Positions 11,718 to 22,723 of a stretch of 64,000 nt of DNA are shown here, piece by piece. A program made the position numbers and the translations under genes. Below the pieces are notes generated by a model. The model had not been told where the DNA came from and searched no databases. It saw nothing but the letters and a program-made list of their open reading frames with translations. Every line of letters starts with the position of its first letter. Within the stretch, counting starts at the first letter, position 1. The DNA is taken from NCBI GenBank assembly GCA_029204225.1, contig CM055100.1, positions 9,617,058 to 9,681,057 of the forward strand, read 5' to 3'. The DNA comes from Diphasiastrum complanatum (Eukaryota; Streptophyta; Lycopodiopsida; Lycopodiales; Lycopodiaceae).

Positions 11718-12849
11718 GACTTTCAAGTGGGTTGTTTCCTTTAAACTGCACAGAAATCACTGAAAAAATAGGGTTCCATGGCACTAAGCTCTTCATCACA
11801 TCTGATTTCTTCGAGTAGCAGCTTCATAGACAAGAATATCGTGATACAAGTCAAGCTTGAGCTTTCCTTTCTATGTTGAAGTTGTAGCAATGAGTGACAA
11901 ATCTGAATGGCTATACCGGAATTCTTTCAGAAATCACCACGAACCTACAAAGATCTATAATGGCCAGGAAAAAACGTAATCTTTCCCTTCGAAACTTTCA
12001 TTTGTTCTCATGACTAAGATTTTGAATGTGGATCATAACAAAGAAAAGTAACATTCTTATGCGTTCATGGCCTAATTTTGAAGACCATGTTGATCTTTTT
12101 ACACGCATGTGATGACATACTATAATTTGATTACAAATGTTATGTTTAACCATAAGTTGTGTAGCAAAACCTTGGTTAATTTGTCACTTATGACATTAGA
12201 GATGTCAAAACATATATATGGTCCTTTGCGGTTTTCATACATTGATATTCTCTTACTCAAAGTGATAGGACTGCCAACTAGGCTTAAATCTATAAATCAC
12301 ATGATGTTGCATCTACTTTCTCAGATTTTGGAGTTTTCCATAATAATTAATTATAATGAGTTTTTGTAACTGACAAATGTAAAAAAAGTTTTGGTTGAGA
12401 TTTCTTTGATATTCCAAATTTCTTTGAAATTTCAGCTCAAAAAATGATACGTTTATCATAGCGTTAATTTAACAACAAGGAATCACATTTTTAGAGATCA
12501 CCTTAAGATCTGTTAACTACAACCATTTTTAGGCTCTTGAATCATCATTTCATAATAAATCACAACCACAAAATGAAATTGTTCTGTGGTTGTGACTGAT
12601 AGCTATTACAGATCGTAGTTAGCTTTGTGAACACGCGGTTTTGCCCGCTATTGATTTGTGCTCACCAACATCATCTGACTTGCATTTCTATACATTCAAT
12701 CTGAATAAATTATTGTCTGGTTTCAAATTTTGTCAGTGTTGCATGCTTTCCGCTTTCTATCTGACTCTCTAACTGTTTTGTCTGACTGTCTGCTCTTCTA
12801 CTTCCGCAATCAAACTATGTTTTGTGTTCGCCTACTGTTGTAGTAGTGC
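11718..12849. other. AT-rich intergenic stretch
   Basis: No domain or repeat recognised on either strand. It ends where copia gag homology starts at about 12850; no LTR or PBS of that element is visible here. Confidence 0.45.
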
Positions 12850-13480
12850 ACACACCGAGGGAATCAGTCAACCACATGGCAAGGCATTTGCCATGGTCAC
12901 TCTCAATATCAAAGACTCCACATTCGTGCTGCTCAGAAAGCTAAGGATGCATGGGACATCCTAGCAACTCTCTACGACATCAAAGATGTCACTTCCAAAC
13001 TCCATCTGAGGAAGAAATTCTTCACTCTCAGAATGTCTGAAGCAGATAGTGTTTCGAGCCATCTCAACACTTTCAAAAACTTTATGGAGCAGATGACTGC
13101 AAGTGGATTAGTCATTGAAGATTCAGATGTAGTAATGACTCTATTATCAAGTCTCCCTGATGCCTATGAAACTTGGGTTATGGCAATTTCAATCCAACAA
13201 CATCTCACTCTATCAAGAGTAATCTCGATGTTACTATAAGAGGAGATCAGAAGAAATATTTCCTCCTCCGGCGGATCCACAAGCTCTATACACAAAGAAA
13301 AATCAAAAGTTTAGATCCAAGAGGTCTACAAAGTCAGACTACACTGGCAAGAGGAGCAATATGTAGCAGCCTGCATCAAACACACCATCAACTTCAGGAT
13401 CTTCATCATTCCAGCTAATGCAAAAACTATTCTGCAAATACTATAAGAGGACTGGCCATCTCATCATGGACTGCAGCCGA
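12850..13480 (+). pseudogene. Ty1/copia gag (UBN2) and zinc-knuckle remnant
   Basis: Seen: HGKAFAMVTLNI, then after a frame shift AAQKAKDAWDILATLYD, TSKLHLRKKFF, LLSSLPDAYETW and a degenerate knuckle (CKYYKRTGHLIMDC, second Cys replaced by Tyr) at about 13430-13475. This is the copia Gag order. The N-terminal part and the 5' LTR are missing. The coding strand flips right after the knuckle. Confidence 0.85.
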
Positions 13481-13484
13481 TGAA

Positions 13485-13955
13485 GATCGACTTTTTGCTG
13501 GTGTCGTCCAACTTCTTTCTTAAATCTTCAAGGATCTGAACGTAGGCATTGCATCCAAACACTCGAATATGCTTAAGTGATGGCTTCAATCCTGTCCAGA
13601 CCTCATAAGGTGTTTTGCCATTCAGGGCCTTAGTGATTGATCGATTTTGCAGATAGGTAGTTGTAGTAACAGCTTCTGCCCAAAATTTCTTTGGAAGAGA
13701 GGCATGGGCCAGTATGCTCTTGGCACTTTCGATGAGTTTCTGATTCTTCCTCTCAGCTACACCATTGGACTGAGGTGAGTAGCTGTTTGTGTATTGATGA
13801 TGTATTCCATGCAGAAATCCTTGAATTCAGTGGAGATGTATTCTCCCCCTCCATCAGTATGTAGAACCTTGATCTTTCTCTGGGTTTGATTTCCAACTGA
13901 TGCCTTGAATTGTTTAAAGGTCATGAAGGCTGCTTCATCTTCCTCTTGTTCCTAG
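13485..13955 (-). pseudogene. Inverted copia integrase fragment
   Basis: Seen on the minus strand: KVLHTDGGGEYISTEFKDF (second Asp of the DDE triad), SPQSNGVAERKN (catalytic Glu region), LPKKFWAEAVTTTTYLQN, NGKTPYEVWTG and HIRVFGCNAYV. One frame shift lies near 13800. The gag before it and the RT after it are on the plus strand, so this segment is inverted within the element. No function is expected. Confidence 0.85.
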
Positions 13956-13989
13956 ATTGAGTGACTGGTTGTAGCAGCATTGGCTTGCT

Positions 13990-15666
13990 GTTGGAACTTC
14001 TTCTTCTTTTCTATTCCCTAGATCACAATGCGTACAAGCTCTACAACCTAGACACTCAGAAATCGTTCACTAATGGAGACATCATTTTTGTGGAATTAAA
14101 GACCGATTCTTCAACCACAAGGGAAAAGTTCCATCGACTTTCAATCCCAGAGTCGACAACTTTGAACTCAAGACTGATCACAAGCTTGACACCGACTCCT
14201 CTGACAATGAATCACGACAAGTCGAATCGCATCAGAGGACCGAAGTTCACAACCCAGAAGATTGAACTGGTCCAGACAGCCTCCATTTTGATTTATGGAT
14301 GATCCAGTCTGCTACTTTGTATAGGAACCAACCACTATTTCTGAGACAATGTCGACACCTGATGCTAACCAATGGAAAGTTGCAATGGGCACTAAATTCG
14401 ATTCTCTTATCGAGAATCAAACATCGACTATTACTGAGCTGCCAAAGGATCAAAATTTGATTCCATGCAAATGGATATTCAAAGCGAAGTATGATGTTGA
14501 AGGAAGATTAAATTGATACAAGGCCATGCTGGTAGCCAAAGGCTTCTCCCAGATTATACGGAGACCTTCAGCCCTGTCGTTGAGCATGTTTTGATTCATC
14601 TATTGATCTCCTTTGTAGCTGCAGCCAATCTTGAAGTCCACCAAATGAATGTCGAGACTGCCTTCCCCAACTGGACTATCGAAGAGGAAATCTATATGTC
14701 ACAGCCAGAGGGATACGAGCTGAAGGGTAAGAAGCACCTTGTGTGCAAAATTTACAAGGCTCTTTATGGTCTGAAACAATCACCAAGAGCCTGGTTTCAA
14801 AAGATCAATGCATTTTTCTACTTTCTTCATTTTTATCACTCTTTATGTCGACGATATGTTACAATATAGTAACAATCTGAATTTACTAAAGGATACAAAA
14901 TGCATGCTAGCACATGAGTACAAGACGACTGATATGGATCCAGCCCATTACTGTCTCAGAATCCAGACCTATCGAGATCGACCCAACAGACAGATCTTCA
15001 TCAGTCAACAACGATATCTCATCAACGTGCTGGAAAAATATGGAATGACCAACTACAAATCGAGGTACTTTCCACTCGACCTTGGTCTAAAACTTTCAAA
15101 GGAACAATTCCCTCAAACCAAGGCAGAAAAAGAGGAAATGAAGTAGTATCCATTTCACTCCATTATCGGCTTACTAATGTATGCAATGCTCTGCACTCGA
15201 CCTGACCTTGCATACTCGATCAGTTCACTTAGTTAGTTCCTATCGATAACCCATTGGGAAGCGCTCATGAAGGTCATGAAGTACATCCAAGTGACAAAAT
15301 ATCTCAGCATCTACTATGGAGGCAGCTAATCTGCCAATATTCTCGAAGGATATACAGATGCAGATTGGGCATGAGATATCAACACCAGAAGATTGACTTC
15401 TAGATCTATATTTTTGTACAATCAAGGCCCAATCTCATGGAACAGCCAAAAGCACACCTCAGTAGCATTATCTTCGATCGAATCAAAATACATAGTTGCC
15501 ACGAATGCTACCAAGGAGGCAATTTGGCTAAGGAACCTGCTTGCAGATATTGACCTTGCTCAAGAACATCCAATTACAACTTATTATGATAATCAAAGCA
15601 CAATAGCACTCTCTCTAAACCCGAGATTTCACTCTCAAAGCCAACACATCGATATCAGGTATCACT
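13990..15666 (+). pseudogene. Ty1/copia integrase C-end, RT and RNase H
   Basis: Seen: linker HNAYKLYNLDTQKSF (about 14020), RT (CKWIFKAKYDVEG, AMLVAKGFSQ, YGLKQSPRAW, TLYVDDML box at about 14840), LLMYAMLCTRPDLAYS, and RNase H (GYTDADWA, SSIESKYIVATNATKEAIWL, DNQSTIALSLNPRFHSQ). At least four stops or shifts. The last part of RNase H is deleted: the frame after IRYHLL runs directly into LTR sequence at about 15667. The CTCTCTCT inside STIALSL is the spot where the relative at 25617 carries a CT expansion. Confidence 0.88.
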
Positions 15667-16204
15667 TGTTGGAATTCGATGCTCAGCCTCAAATCCTTTT
15701 TATTAATGAGCATCTTGAAAGAGCATCCTGAAAAATCAACTGAAGTCGACTCTATCGACTTCGAAGTCATCATAGTCCAAAGTCCGACTTATTGACTTCG
15801 ACGTCACCATGTATATATGTATATAATAATGCTAACCTCCATCAAAGTGCTCGACACATCGAGTCAACTGACACATTGAAGTGCCCGAAGTACTTGACAC
15901 ATCAAAGTGTCCGACACATCGAGGTACCAGACACATCAAAGTGCCCCACACATCGAGGTACCCGGCTTATCGGCTTTCTCATCAGGAGAATAATCCATCC
16001 ATGAACTATCAGACAATATCAAGTACATCACTAACAGTTCACCTAACTTGTACATATATTGATAGTCGGAAAGGATGGCCATCTAATGCATAACGACCAC
16101 AGTAAATTAAGTAGATGGATTTGATGCTTCCAATGCACTTCTACCAGAGCTACTCTAATTCCATATCAGTCAATCAGTTCTCTGATCTACACTAAATTCC
16201 AACA
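15667..16204 (+). repeat. Copia 3' LTR (TGTTGG...CCAACA)
   Basis: Starts TGTTGGAATTCGATGCTC, matching the LTR start after the PPT at 26293, and may end at ATTCCAACA (16204). TGTTGG/CCAACA is a standard copia LTR terminus. Contains a degenerate minisatellite. Confidence 0.55.
15850..15975 (+). repeat. Degenerate minisatellite in copia LTR
   Basis: Alternating imperfect units of about 18-20 bp built on GACACATCRAAGTG and ACACATCGAGGTACC words, six or so copies. Belongs to the LTR; spacing is too regular and the units too degenerate for any CRISPR reading. Confidence 0.75.
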
Positions 16205-16345
16205 CAAGAAAGTCTAGGACATCTTGAGCACCTTGTATGAAGTGCATGACGTAGCTTCCAAACTACATCTCAAGAGAAAATTCTTCTCCCTCAAGATGAC
16301 AAATGGTGATTCATAACATAGTCACATTAACCAAATCCTATTTGT
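16205..16345 (+). pseudogene. Copia gag fragment wedged between LTR parts
   Basis: Seen: ESLGHLEHLYEVHDVASK (with a shift), KLHLKRKFFSLKMTNGDS, stop, HSHINQILF, matching Gag residues at 12960-13080 and 17700-17850. Short, broken, placed just before the LTR part that runs to 16915; a product of rearrangement. Confidence 0.65.
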
Positions 16346-16915
16346 AAAGTACAGATTAGCCATTCTTTTAATTAGTTAGCCACATGTATATATACATTGA
16401 CTTATCAGTTGCTTCGGTTAGGCTCCATGAACAACGCTAAGCTCCATTGATAGCTGGACATTGAATTAGCTCAAAACTCGATCAAGTGGAGCTTTCAGAG
16501 CGCAAATGCTTTTATCTTTCTCTCTATTATCATAGAGTATTGTTTCAGGAAGATCGCAACTCTGTATGCATTCAGACTGTATTTTCTTCACAACTAAATA
16601 ATTTCTATTCCAATAATCTAGGTCATGCATGTCATCTTGAATGCTCATTTTATTCATGTTCTGATTGTTCATTGTCAGCAGATAAACTTATTTGTAGATT
16701 AAACTGTTCATGTGACTGATAACATATGTTGATTTGTCATTCCAATCACCTCACCTAAAATGCTTCAACAAGGCTAAATCTAAAACCTAGATAATTCATG
16801 CATGGCTATGGAATCGATCTTTTTGATAGATGTAGTTGCATGCACCAAGGATTGTGCTCGCTTCACTCTAATGCGTTCGCTCTGATGTGACGGGCGTAGA
16901 CATCGAATCCCAACA
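16346..16915 (+). repeat. Copia 5' LTR (3' portion) of second element
   Basis: Ends GAATCCCAACA immediately before a tRNA-Met-type primer-binding site, so this is a 5' LTR in plus orientation. An inverted, closely similar copy lies at 24365-24930. The LTR start is replaced by the gag fragment upstream. A minus-strand ORF of 68 codons (16466-16672) is conserved in the inverted copy. Confidence 0.8.
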
Positions 16916-16929
16916 TGGTATTAGAGCAG
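16916..16929 (+). other. Primer-binding site, tRNA-iMet type
   Basis: TGGTATTAGAGCAG abuts the LTR end; copia elements typically have TGGTATCAGAGC, complementary to the 3' end of initiator tRNA-Met. One base differs in the core. Confidence 0.8.
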
Positions 16930-17052
16930 TAATCACTGCTCTCTGATTCTTGGAGGTGGAACTAGAGCTGACATTATCAGGACGATTGTTCGGATATAGT
17001 GTAGACATTTGCTATAATTGTTTCCAGTCATATAATCTACTATCTGCATACA

Positions 17053-17265
17053 CTCATCTTGAAATTCCAAATGGATTCATAACCATAGTCTACTCTAATG
17101 GTAGACAAACTCGATGGTCTGAACTACCACTTATGGAAATTCAAGATGAAGGTTGTACTGATGGCCAAGGAGCTTTGGAAAATAGTCGTTGGAACCGAAC
17201 TACTTTCTAGTGTCGACGAGCAAGCCATTTTCAAGTGGAATCTCAAGGATGGCAAGGCTTTCGGC
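17053..17265 (+). pseudogene. Copia gag N-terminal part, second element
   Basis: Seen: VDKLDGLNYHLWKFKMKV, LMAKELWKIVVGTE and WNLKDGKAFG. Gag is interrupted after the codon for Ala by the inverted-repeat insert at 17266 and continues at 17644 with LISLNIS. Confidence 0.8.
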
Positions 17266-17643
17266 CATTAGAGGAGTTCTAAATCCAAAAAAGACCCTTT
17301 GTAAATATTCTTTTTATATTTTTTCTCAATTTTTTCCTACACATGGACCAATCAAAACACTCAAATTTGAAATCTACGTAACGTAACTTTTTGAGTCCAC
17401 ATTTTCATTTTGCACTAAAACTGGCATAACTTCTTAGTGGTAAGTCCAAATTTAGCAGAGTTTGGTGCATTGGAAAGCGCTCAACAAGGGCTTTCCAATG
17501 ATATGTTAGATGACATACTTCTGAGCTACGATTAAAAAGTTATGGCAAGTCAAAAGTATTAGTGTTATAATATTTTAATAATATAAACTACATCTTGCAC
17601 GGATTCTTAAAGGGTCTTTTTGGAGCTCAAAACTCCTCTAATG
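17266..17643. mobile_element. MITE-like element with 35-bp terminal inverted repeats
   Basis: Seen: left end CATTAGAGGAGTTCTAAATC, right end complementary (ends CTCCTCTAATG), with the AAAAAGACCCTTT word inverted in both arms. Total 378 bp, AT-rich, no coding capacity. It splits copia gag exactly between two codons of the GKAFA/LISLNIS segment. No clear target-site duplication was found, so the superfamily is open. Confidence 0.8.
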
Positions 17644-17880
17644 TTAATCAGCCTTAATATCTCCACCACACAGATTGGCCACATCAGACAAGCCCAATCT
17701 TCGAAAGAGGCTTGGGATATATTGAGTATACTATATGAAGTGAGAGATGTCACTTTGAAGCTGCATCTAAGGAGAAACTTCTTCTCACTCAAAATGTTAG
17801 ATAGTGATTTTCTTTAGAATCATATTAATCAATTTAAGACTCGATTAGAGTAGATGGTGGCAATAGGTTCATCCTTAAGT
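17644..17880 (+). pseudogene. Copia gag, continuation after the insert
   Basis: Seen: LISLNISTTQIGHIRQAQ, SSKEAWDILSILYEVRDV, LKLHLRRNFFSLKM, then a stop and NHINQFKTRLE. Same family as 12850-13480. The coding strand flips at about 17884. Confidence 0.85.
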
Positions 17881-17883
17881 CAT

Positions 17884-18530
17884 TTGAGATGTACGCGCCG
17901 CCATTGTCGCTTCTAAGAGTTTTGATCTTCTTGCATGTCTGCAACTCAGCATTTACTTTAAATTGGAAGGCTTTAGATTTGTGCTTTAGAAAATATACAA
18001 CAGTTCTTTTTTACTAGTCATCTATAAATGTAATAAAGAATTTAGCACCAAGTAGTGATGGTGTTTGCATTGGCCACATATATCAGTATGTACAATGTCT
18101 AGCAAATCTTTAGATATGTGTTCTTGATTTGACTTAAATGGTCTTCTTGTCTGCTTTCCTATTATACAGCTTTGGGAGACAAGAGGGTCGACAATTCTAT
18201 AGTATAAATCATGAACTGAAGAATGTCTAGACATGTAGCCTATTGATGTATGATTAAGGTGACCAAGTCTATAATGCCAAATCAGTCCTTTATTAATAGA
18301 TGCTGAACTGCTTAAAGCATGATCAGTTACAGAGTTACAATGACTAAGCCTATAGAGATATCCTTGTCTCTTTCTGAGTAAAAGAACTCTCCTGCTCTTA
18401 TCAAGAATGCGTCAGAAATCTACTTGAAACTCTAGCTTATGTCCCAACTCTATAATTCGACTAACCACAACAGATTTGTCAACGGGTTTGAGACATGCAA
18501 TACATTTGGTATGAGCTTAAATAATCCATT
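17884..18530 (-). pseudogene. Inverted copia GAG-pre-integrase and integrase fragment
   Basis: Seen on the minus strand: RQGYLYRLSHCNS, LIWHYRLGHLNH (HHCC zinc-binding His pair), SQSCIIGKQTRRPFKSNQ, LLDIVHTDICGQ (first catalytic Asp), a stop, KTLRSDNGGAYISND (second Asp). Flanked by gag (+) and RT (+). It covers a different, more N-terminal part of integrase than the inverted piece at 13485-13955, so the two inversions are not the same event. Confidence 0.85.
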
Positions 18531-18555
18531 CTAACAAGAACTCAAACTCAGCTTG

Positions 18556-19195
18556 TCCGACACACTGATGAGTATGCTCCCTATTTTATTCAGGAGCCAG
18601 GCGCAGTTGAGGAAGCTATGTCACAGGCCAATTCAGATCTCTAAAAGGAAGCAATGGACAAGGAGTACAACTCACTATAGAGGAACTACACATGGACTGT
18701 CACCAAGCTGCCAGCAAAAAAAAAAAAGTAATCGACTGCAAATGGATCTTTAAGATCAAATACAAAGCAGACGACAATATCGACAGAAGGAAAGCTCGAC
18801 TCGTGGCAAGGGGATTTTTACAAATTCCCAATATTGACTACTTCGAAACTTTCAATCCAGTTGTCAGCATACTTCTATTCGACTGCTACTTTCATATGTT
18901 GCTGCAGTAGATCTTGAGGTACATCAGATGGATGTACAAATAGCATTCCTCAATGGAGTTATCGAGGAGGACATCTACACCAGAAGGCTACATCCTCAAT
19001 GGTCAAGAAGACTAGGTATGCAAACTCCATAAAGCTTTGTATAGTCTGAAGCAATCATCCATAGCATGATTTCATTGAATCAACACGTTCTTGATTGATC
19101 ATGGATTCCAACCTAGCTCTGCAAGCTGTAATGTATATTTCAAAGTTGTTAATCAATTATTTGTCATCATCACACTCCATGTGGATGATACATTG
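18556..19195 (+). pseudogene. Copia RT fragment, second element
   Basis: Seen: EAMDKEYNSL, TVTKLPAKKKKVIDCKWIFK, RKARLVARGF, a shifted segment reading QMDVQIAFLNGVIEEDI-like, KALYSLKQSS and ITLHVDDT (RT active site) at about 19175-19195. It stops abruptly after HVDDT; RNase H, PPT and 3' LTR are absent. Confidence 0.83.
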
Positions 19196-21585
19196 TTTAA
19201 CGAATGGTTCCTAAGCAGGTATCCGGTTTGGAAAAATTTGTTTTGATTTAATTTCGAAGTAAGAGTACTCCCTAGAAATAGAGTTAAATTGTGTTTGAGG
19301 ATTTTATATATACATAATCCATATCTATTTTCCCTTTTTGATTTTAACTGGTCAATGGTTTTTTTTATTGCATTCTCAATTATTTCGGTCATTAAGATAG
19401 GCAACCAAAAGCTTTCAGTAAGATACTTGTTAAAGGTGAAATTTAGTTGAATTAATTAAACAAGTGTTGTTAATAAATGGAGGTAATTCTTTATTCAACA
19501 CAGGGTTTTTGTCGAATACAAAGAAGTATTGGAATCCAAATTTTGTAGATTTTTCATTTTTATATACTTTCATTAGTTGTACTAAAATTAGTCGACTTTA
19601 ACGAAGTAATGCTAAAGTCGATAAAATGAAAAGAAAAAATGGCTTATCATTTGCTATGTGTCAAAGGAAATTTCTAGGACCTTAGTTGATGAAATTTTTC
19701 AAGGGACCGAAAAATCTAATGGAGTTAATAGTGCATTTGTGCTATGTAATCTGGATTTCTTTGTAATCTTTGAACATCTGCATATTACCATGTATGAAGT
19801 AATTCCATAATAAATTTGTTTAATGGAATTCATATGATGTATCATATATGAGCATGAGAATTATTGTAAATTTTGATATAATTTGGATGAATTAGGAGTG
19901 TGTAAATGCATGGATCACGTTTAAGTTGTTAGTACAGGAAAAGACTTTGTAAAGCTTATTACTAACCAGAAAAAAGTTGACAATGTGACAATAACCCATG
20001 TGTCGAGCCTTATTCCTGAATCATTTCACAAATGGATTATTGATATCCATCGGAAATAAAAGTTATGAATTCTCCGGTGTTTTGTTTATGTGCCTATGCA
20101 TGTTATAGGAAATCCAGATGAATTAATTGAATTTTAAAATATCAGATGAGGCGATTAAGGGTTTTCTTGAAGGAAGAGCTGGTGGTATGGGACATCAGTA
20201 GATTCGAAAAGGGAATTCTAGGACTATAAAGATCTGATTATCAATGATAAATTTGAGTACCTATTCACGATATGGAAAAAAGTAGAGTATTGGTTAATTG
20301 ATGGGTATTTTGTGAAGTTTGAGGTCTAGTCTAGATCCCAATGAGAGTATCTCAGAATTTACAAAATCAGAAAACCCTTTAAGTTGTTTCTCACTTTTTA
20401 ACAAGTTTAAAATTTCTCAGATACTTGATATCAGACTAAATTTCATGTGATCTTTCTGAAGTGATATCATGTAAATTACTACTTATAGGTACAAGGTTTG
20501 GAATTTTTTGGATAGATTCTTGAGTCTTTTGTATTTTTAATTTTTTGAAACCTAGATTATCTCTTATGCACAAATAGATCTCAGATGGACGATGTTTATT
20601 GTCACTCATATTGAGATTATTTAAAGGAGAAGTCCTGAAATTGTTTTTTGGAAAGACACTTATTATTGACTTTTCAAATATTTTCATGTTATCATCTCTC
20701 TAGGTAACTTTTGTAAGAAATTGGTGAATTTCTTTAAAAAAGAAGGGTGAAGGGATGGGTAAGATTATATCAGAGGACCTGCCAGTTGCACAACTATTGG
20801 GAAAAGGCCAGTTGATGTATAGAAAGGGGATAATCTGAAAGCATTTTCGGTTAGTTCCAGAGTATGCACTGAAAATTTTCAAATAAGAAAAATTCTCTTA
20901 GAATTGTGTGGAACAATCTGGAAGTAGAGGTGGTTTGAAATTTGAAATCATTATAAATAGTACTTAGTAAGATCGGAAGTTACTAATCCTAGTTTGTCAA
21001 GGATAGAAGTGATTTTGATCCCGGAATGTATTTATTGAATCAACCTAATCTTAAGTGGAGTTCTAGGATCGGGGAGGGGTTGGTTCAGAAGAAGAAATTT
21101 TGTGGTAAAATGTAAGTTGGGTTGGAAACTCATGAGTGGATGTGTTCCCAATCTCAAAGATTTTCCAAATATGTTATTTACTCATGAGAAATAGAATTCT
21201 TCTGTAGCTGAGTTACAAGATTCTCAATGAGATATGAGAGTAACATATGTGAATTTTGCAGGAATCTGTCAGATTAGAACATATGTGTATGTATTGGGTC
21301 ATAGATTATGTACATGATTAATCTTATATGAATCTACTATGTATTCTTGGTTACTATGGTTATTGATGCACTTAACCTAGTCGGTGATTAACTTAAAAGT
21401 GATTTGGTTAAGGATCTAAATGTGGTATTGTATTGTACAATTAAAATCTGCCCTAAACATTTGATATTTTTGAATTAACTTGAGCGATTGGATTACTCCT
21501 ATGGAAAGTTGATTGATGTGATGAACATTGTGAAGAGAATTAACTAGAAACTATTTCTTTATATATGTTGCTTATAACATGCATG
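19196..21585. other. AT-rich stretch, nothing recognised
   Basis: Many stops in all frames, short ORFs only (for example minus 20436-20687 and 20700-20882). It resumes after the gypsy-like insertion at 23464. May be an old element or host DNA; I could not assign any domain. Confidence 0.45.
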
Positions 21586-21886
21586 TGTAGTGGGTTTCTT
21601 TCCTTGCCTAACCTGAATTCAAGATCTAGTCAATCTAGCATCAAAGTGACGGAGTAAGTTGTCACGCATAGGTTCATTCCCATGAGAGCGATAATATAGT
21701 TCTGATTTCAACATGAATGGAGGATCTAACACTAACATCCATTAACACTAAGCATTAACACTACATCCATTAACCCTACTTCCATTAACCCTAAATCCAC
21801 AACAATGATAGAAACTTACTTTTCTCTCTCTCCCTTTCTCTCTCACAAAAAGCATAAGAAATAGCAATCCCAATAATGATCAAATC
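21586..21886 (-). repeat. 3' LTR of the deleted gypsy-like element (partial)
   Basis: About 300 bp, close to identical to 22724-23007 apart from an extra ATTAACCCTAC-type unit. The upstream (minus 5') half of the LTR is deleted. Confidence 0.8.
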
Positions 21887-22690
21887 ACCTTCTCCATAAA
21901 TTCAAGGTGTGCAGTATTGAAATCCAAATTGTGCGACAGGAAACAATGGTGAGCTTTGACAATCCACTTGAAAGTTGTCCATGAGGTGAAGCGGGATTCC
22001 CAAGAGCCTCCCATCATGGCCGCACAGAAATATAGTCGAGCAATCGGCAGCTGATCTTTGATTTGCTCTGAGGCCATCGACTTATTTGGATTAAATGCCA
22101 GGGTAGGAAGACAATTGTCCCATTTGGTTGCCACTGATGCCAACAGAGTTAGATCTTTTGAAAACATTGCCGATTGTCGCACCGTTGGATCCGGAGAGTG
22201 GACATACTCTCTCTGATATGCTTGTAAGGCCCGGTGGAAATCCACTGAAATATTCCAGTTATAAGACTGGTGGATGATTGGCCAATTGGGCGTATGGATG
22301 GTGATTTTATCCATAGCCAATCCCAAATCTTTCCATTTTTGTCTTCGCGGCATTGGCACGTAATAAGGGTCTACCCGCAACTGGCGAGGGCTGGCGACGT
22401 AACTCCTAATTGATTTTGAAGTTTTCTCAAAAACCGTGATTCTCCATGCCGCTTGCTCTCCCAGTGCAAGTATTTTGTCCAATTCTTTGTCGGCCTTGAT
22501 CTCGAAGGTCTTAAATTTGAGAACCCATCCACCACGCGAGGACTCATGTGGATGCTGCTTTAAGAAGGTCTGGATCTGGTCCTCGATGCTGATGGGCCTT
22601 CTGAATAAATGGCTTGTCCTTGATGAGGATGGACCCGCTTGTACTGCTAATGCAAGCTAACCATCAGCCAAACATGCTGCAAACTGAAAA
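21880..22690 (-). pseudogene. Unrecognised gag-like ORF in the gypsy-like element
   Basis: The open frame 21880-22482 gives 200 residues, and the same frame extends upstream through RRPISIEDQIQTFLKQHPH to about 22630, beyond the annotated Met. Seen: a Trp- and Lys-rich, mostly helical-looking protein with YVPMPRRQKWKDLGLAMD, HTPNWPIIHQSYNWN and SWTTFKWIVKAHHC. No zinc knuckle, DSG or YVDD box. From its place directly after the PBS it should be Gag, but I do not recognise it as the standard Retrotrans_gag domain present elsewhere here. It lacks a clear ATG near the PBS and its C-end is truncated by the deletion. Confidence 0.5.
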
Positions 22691-22701
22691 ATTGGTGTAG
22701 C

Positions 22702-22720
22702 TCCCCGGCAACGGCGACAA
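22702..22720 (-). other. Primer-binding site, tRNA-Asp type
   Basis: Minus strand TGTCGCCGTTGCCGGGGA beside the LTR end; plant gypsy elements commonly use TGGCGCCGTTGCCGGGGA. One difference in the core. Confidence 0.75.
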
Positions 22721-22723
22721 AAT

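Noticed and set aside
15850-15975. CRISPR-like spacing of short repeats
   Set aside because: Units are degenerate, without unique spacers, in a eukaryotic LTR; a minisatellite.
20436-20882. Two minus-strand ORFs in the 19-21 kb AT-rich region as a viral or pararetroviral relic
   Set aside because: No RT, coat or movement-protein motif could be identified.
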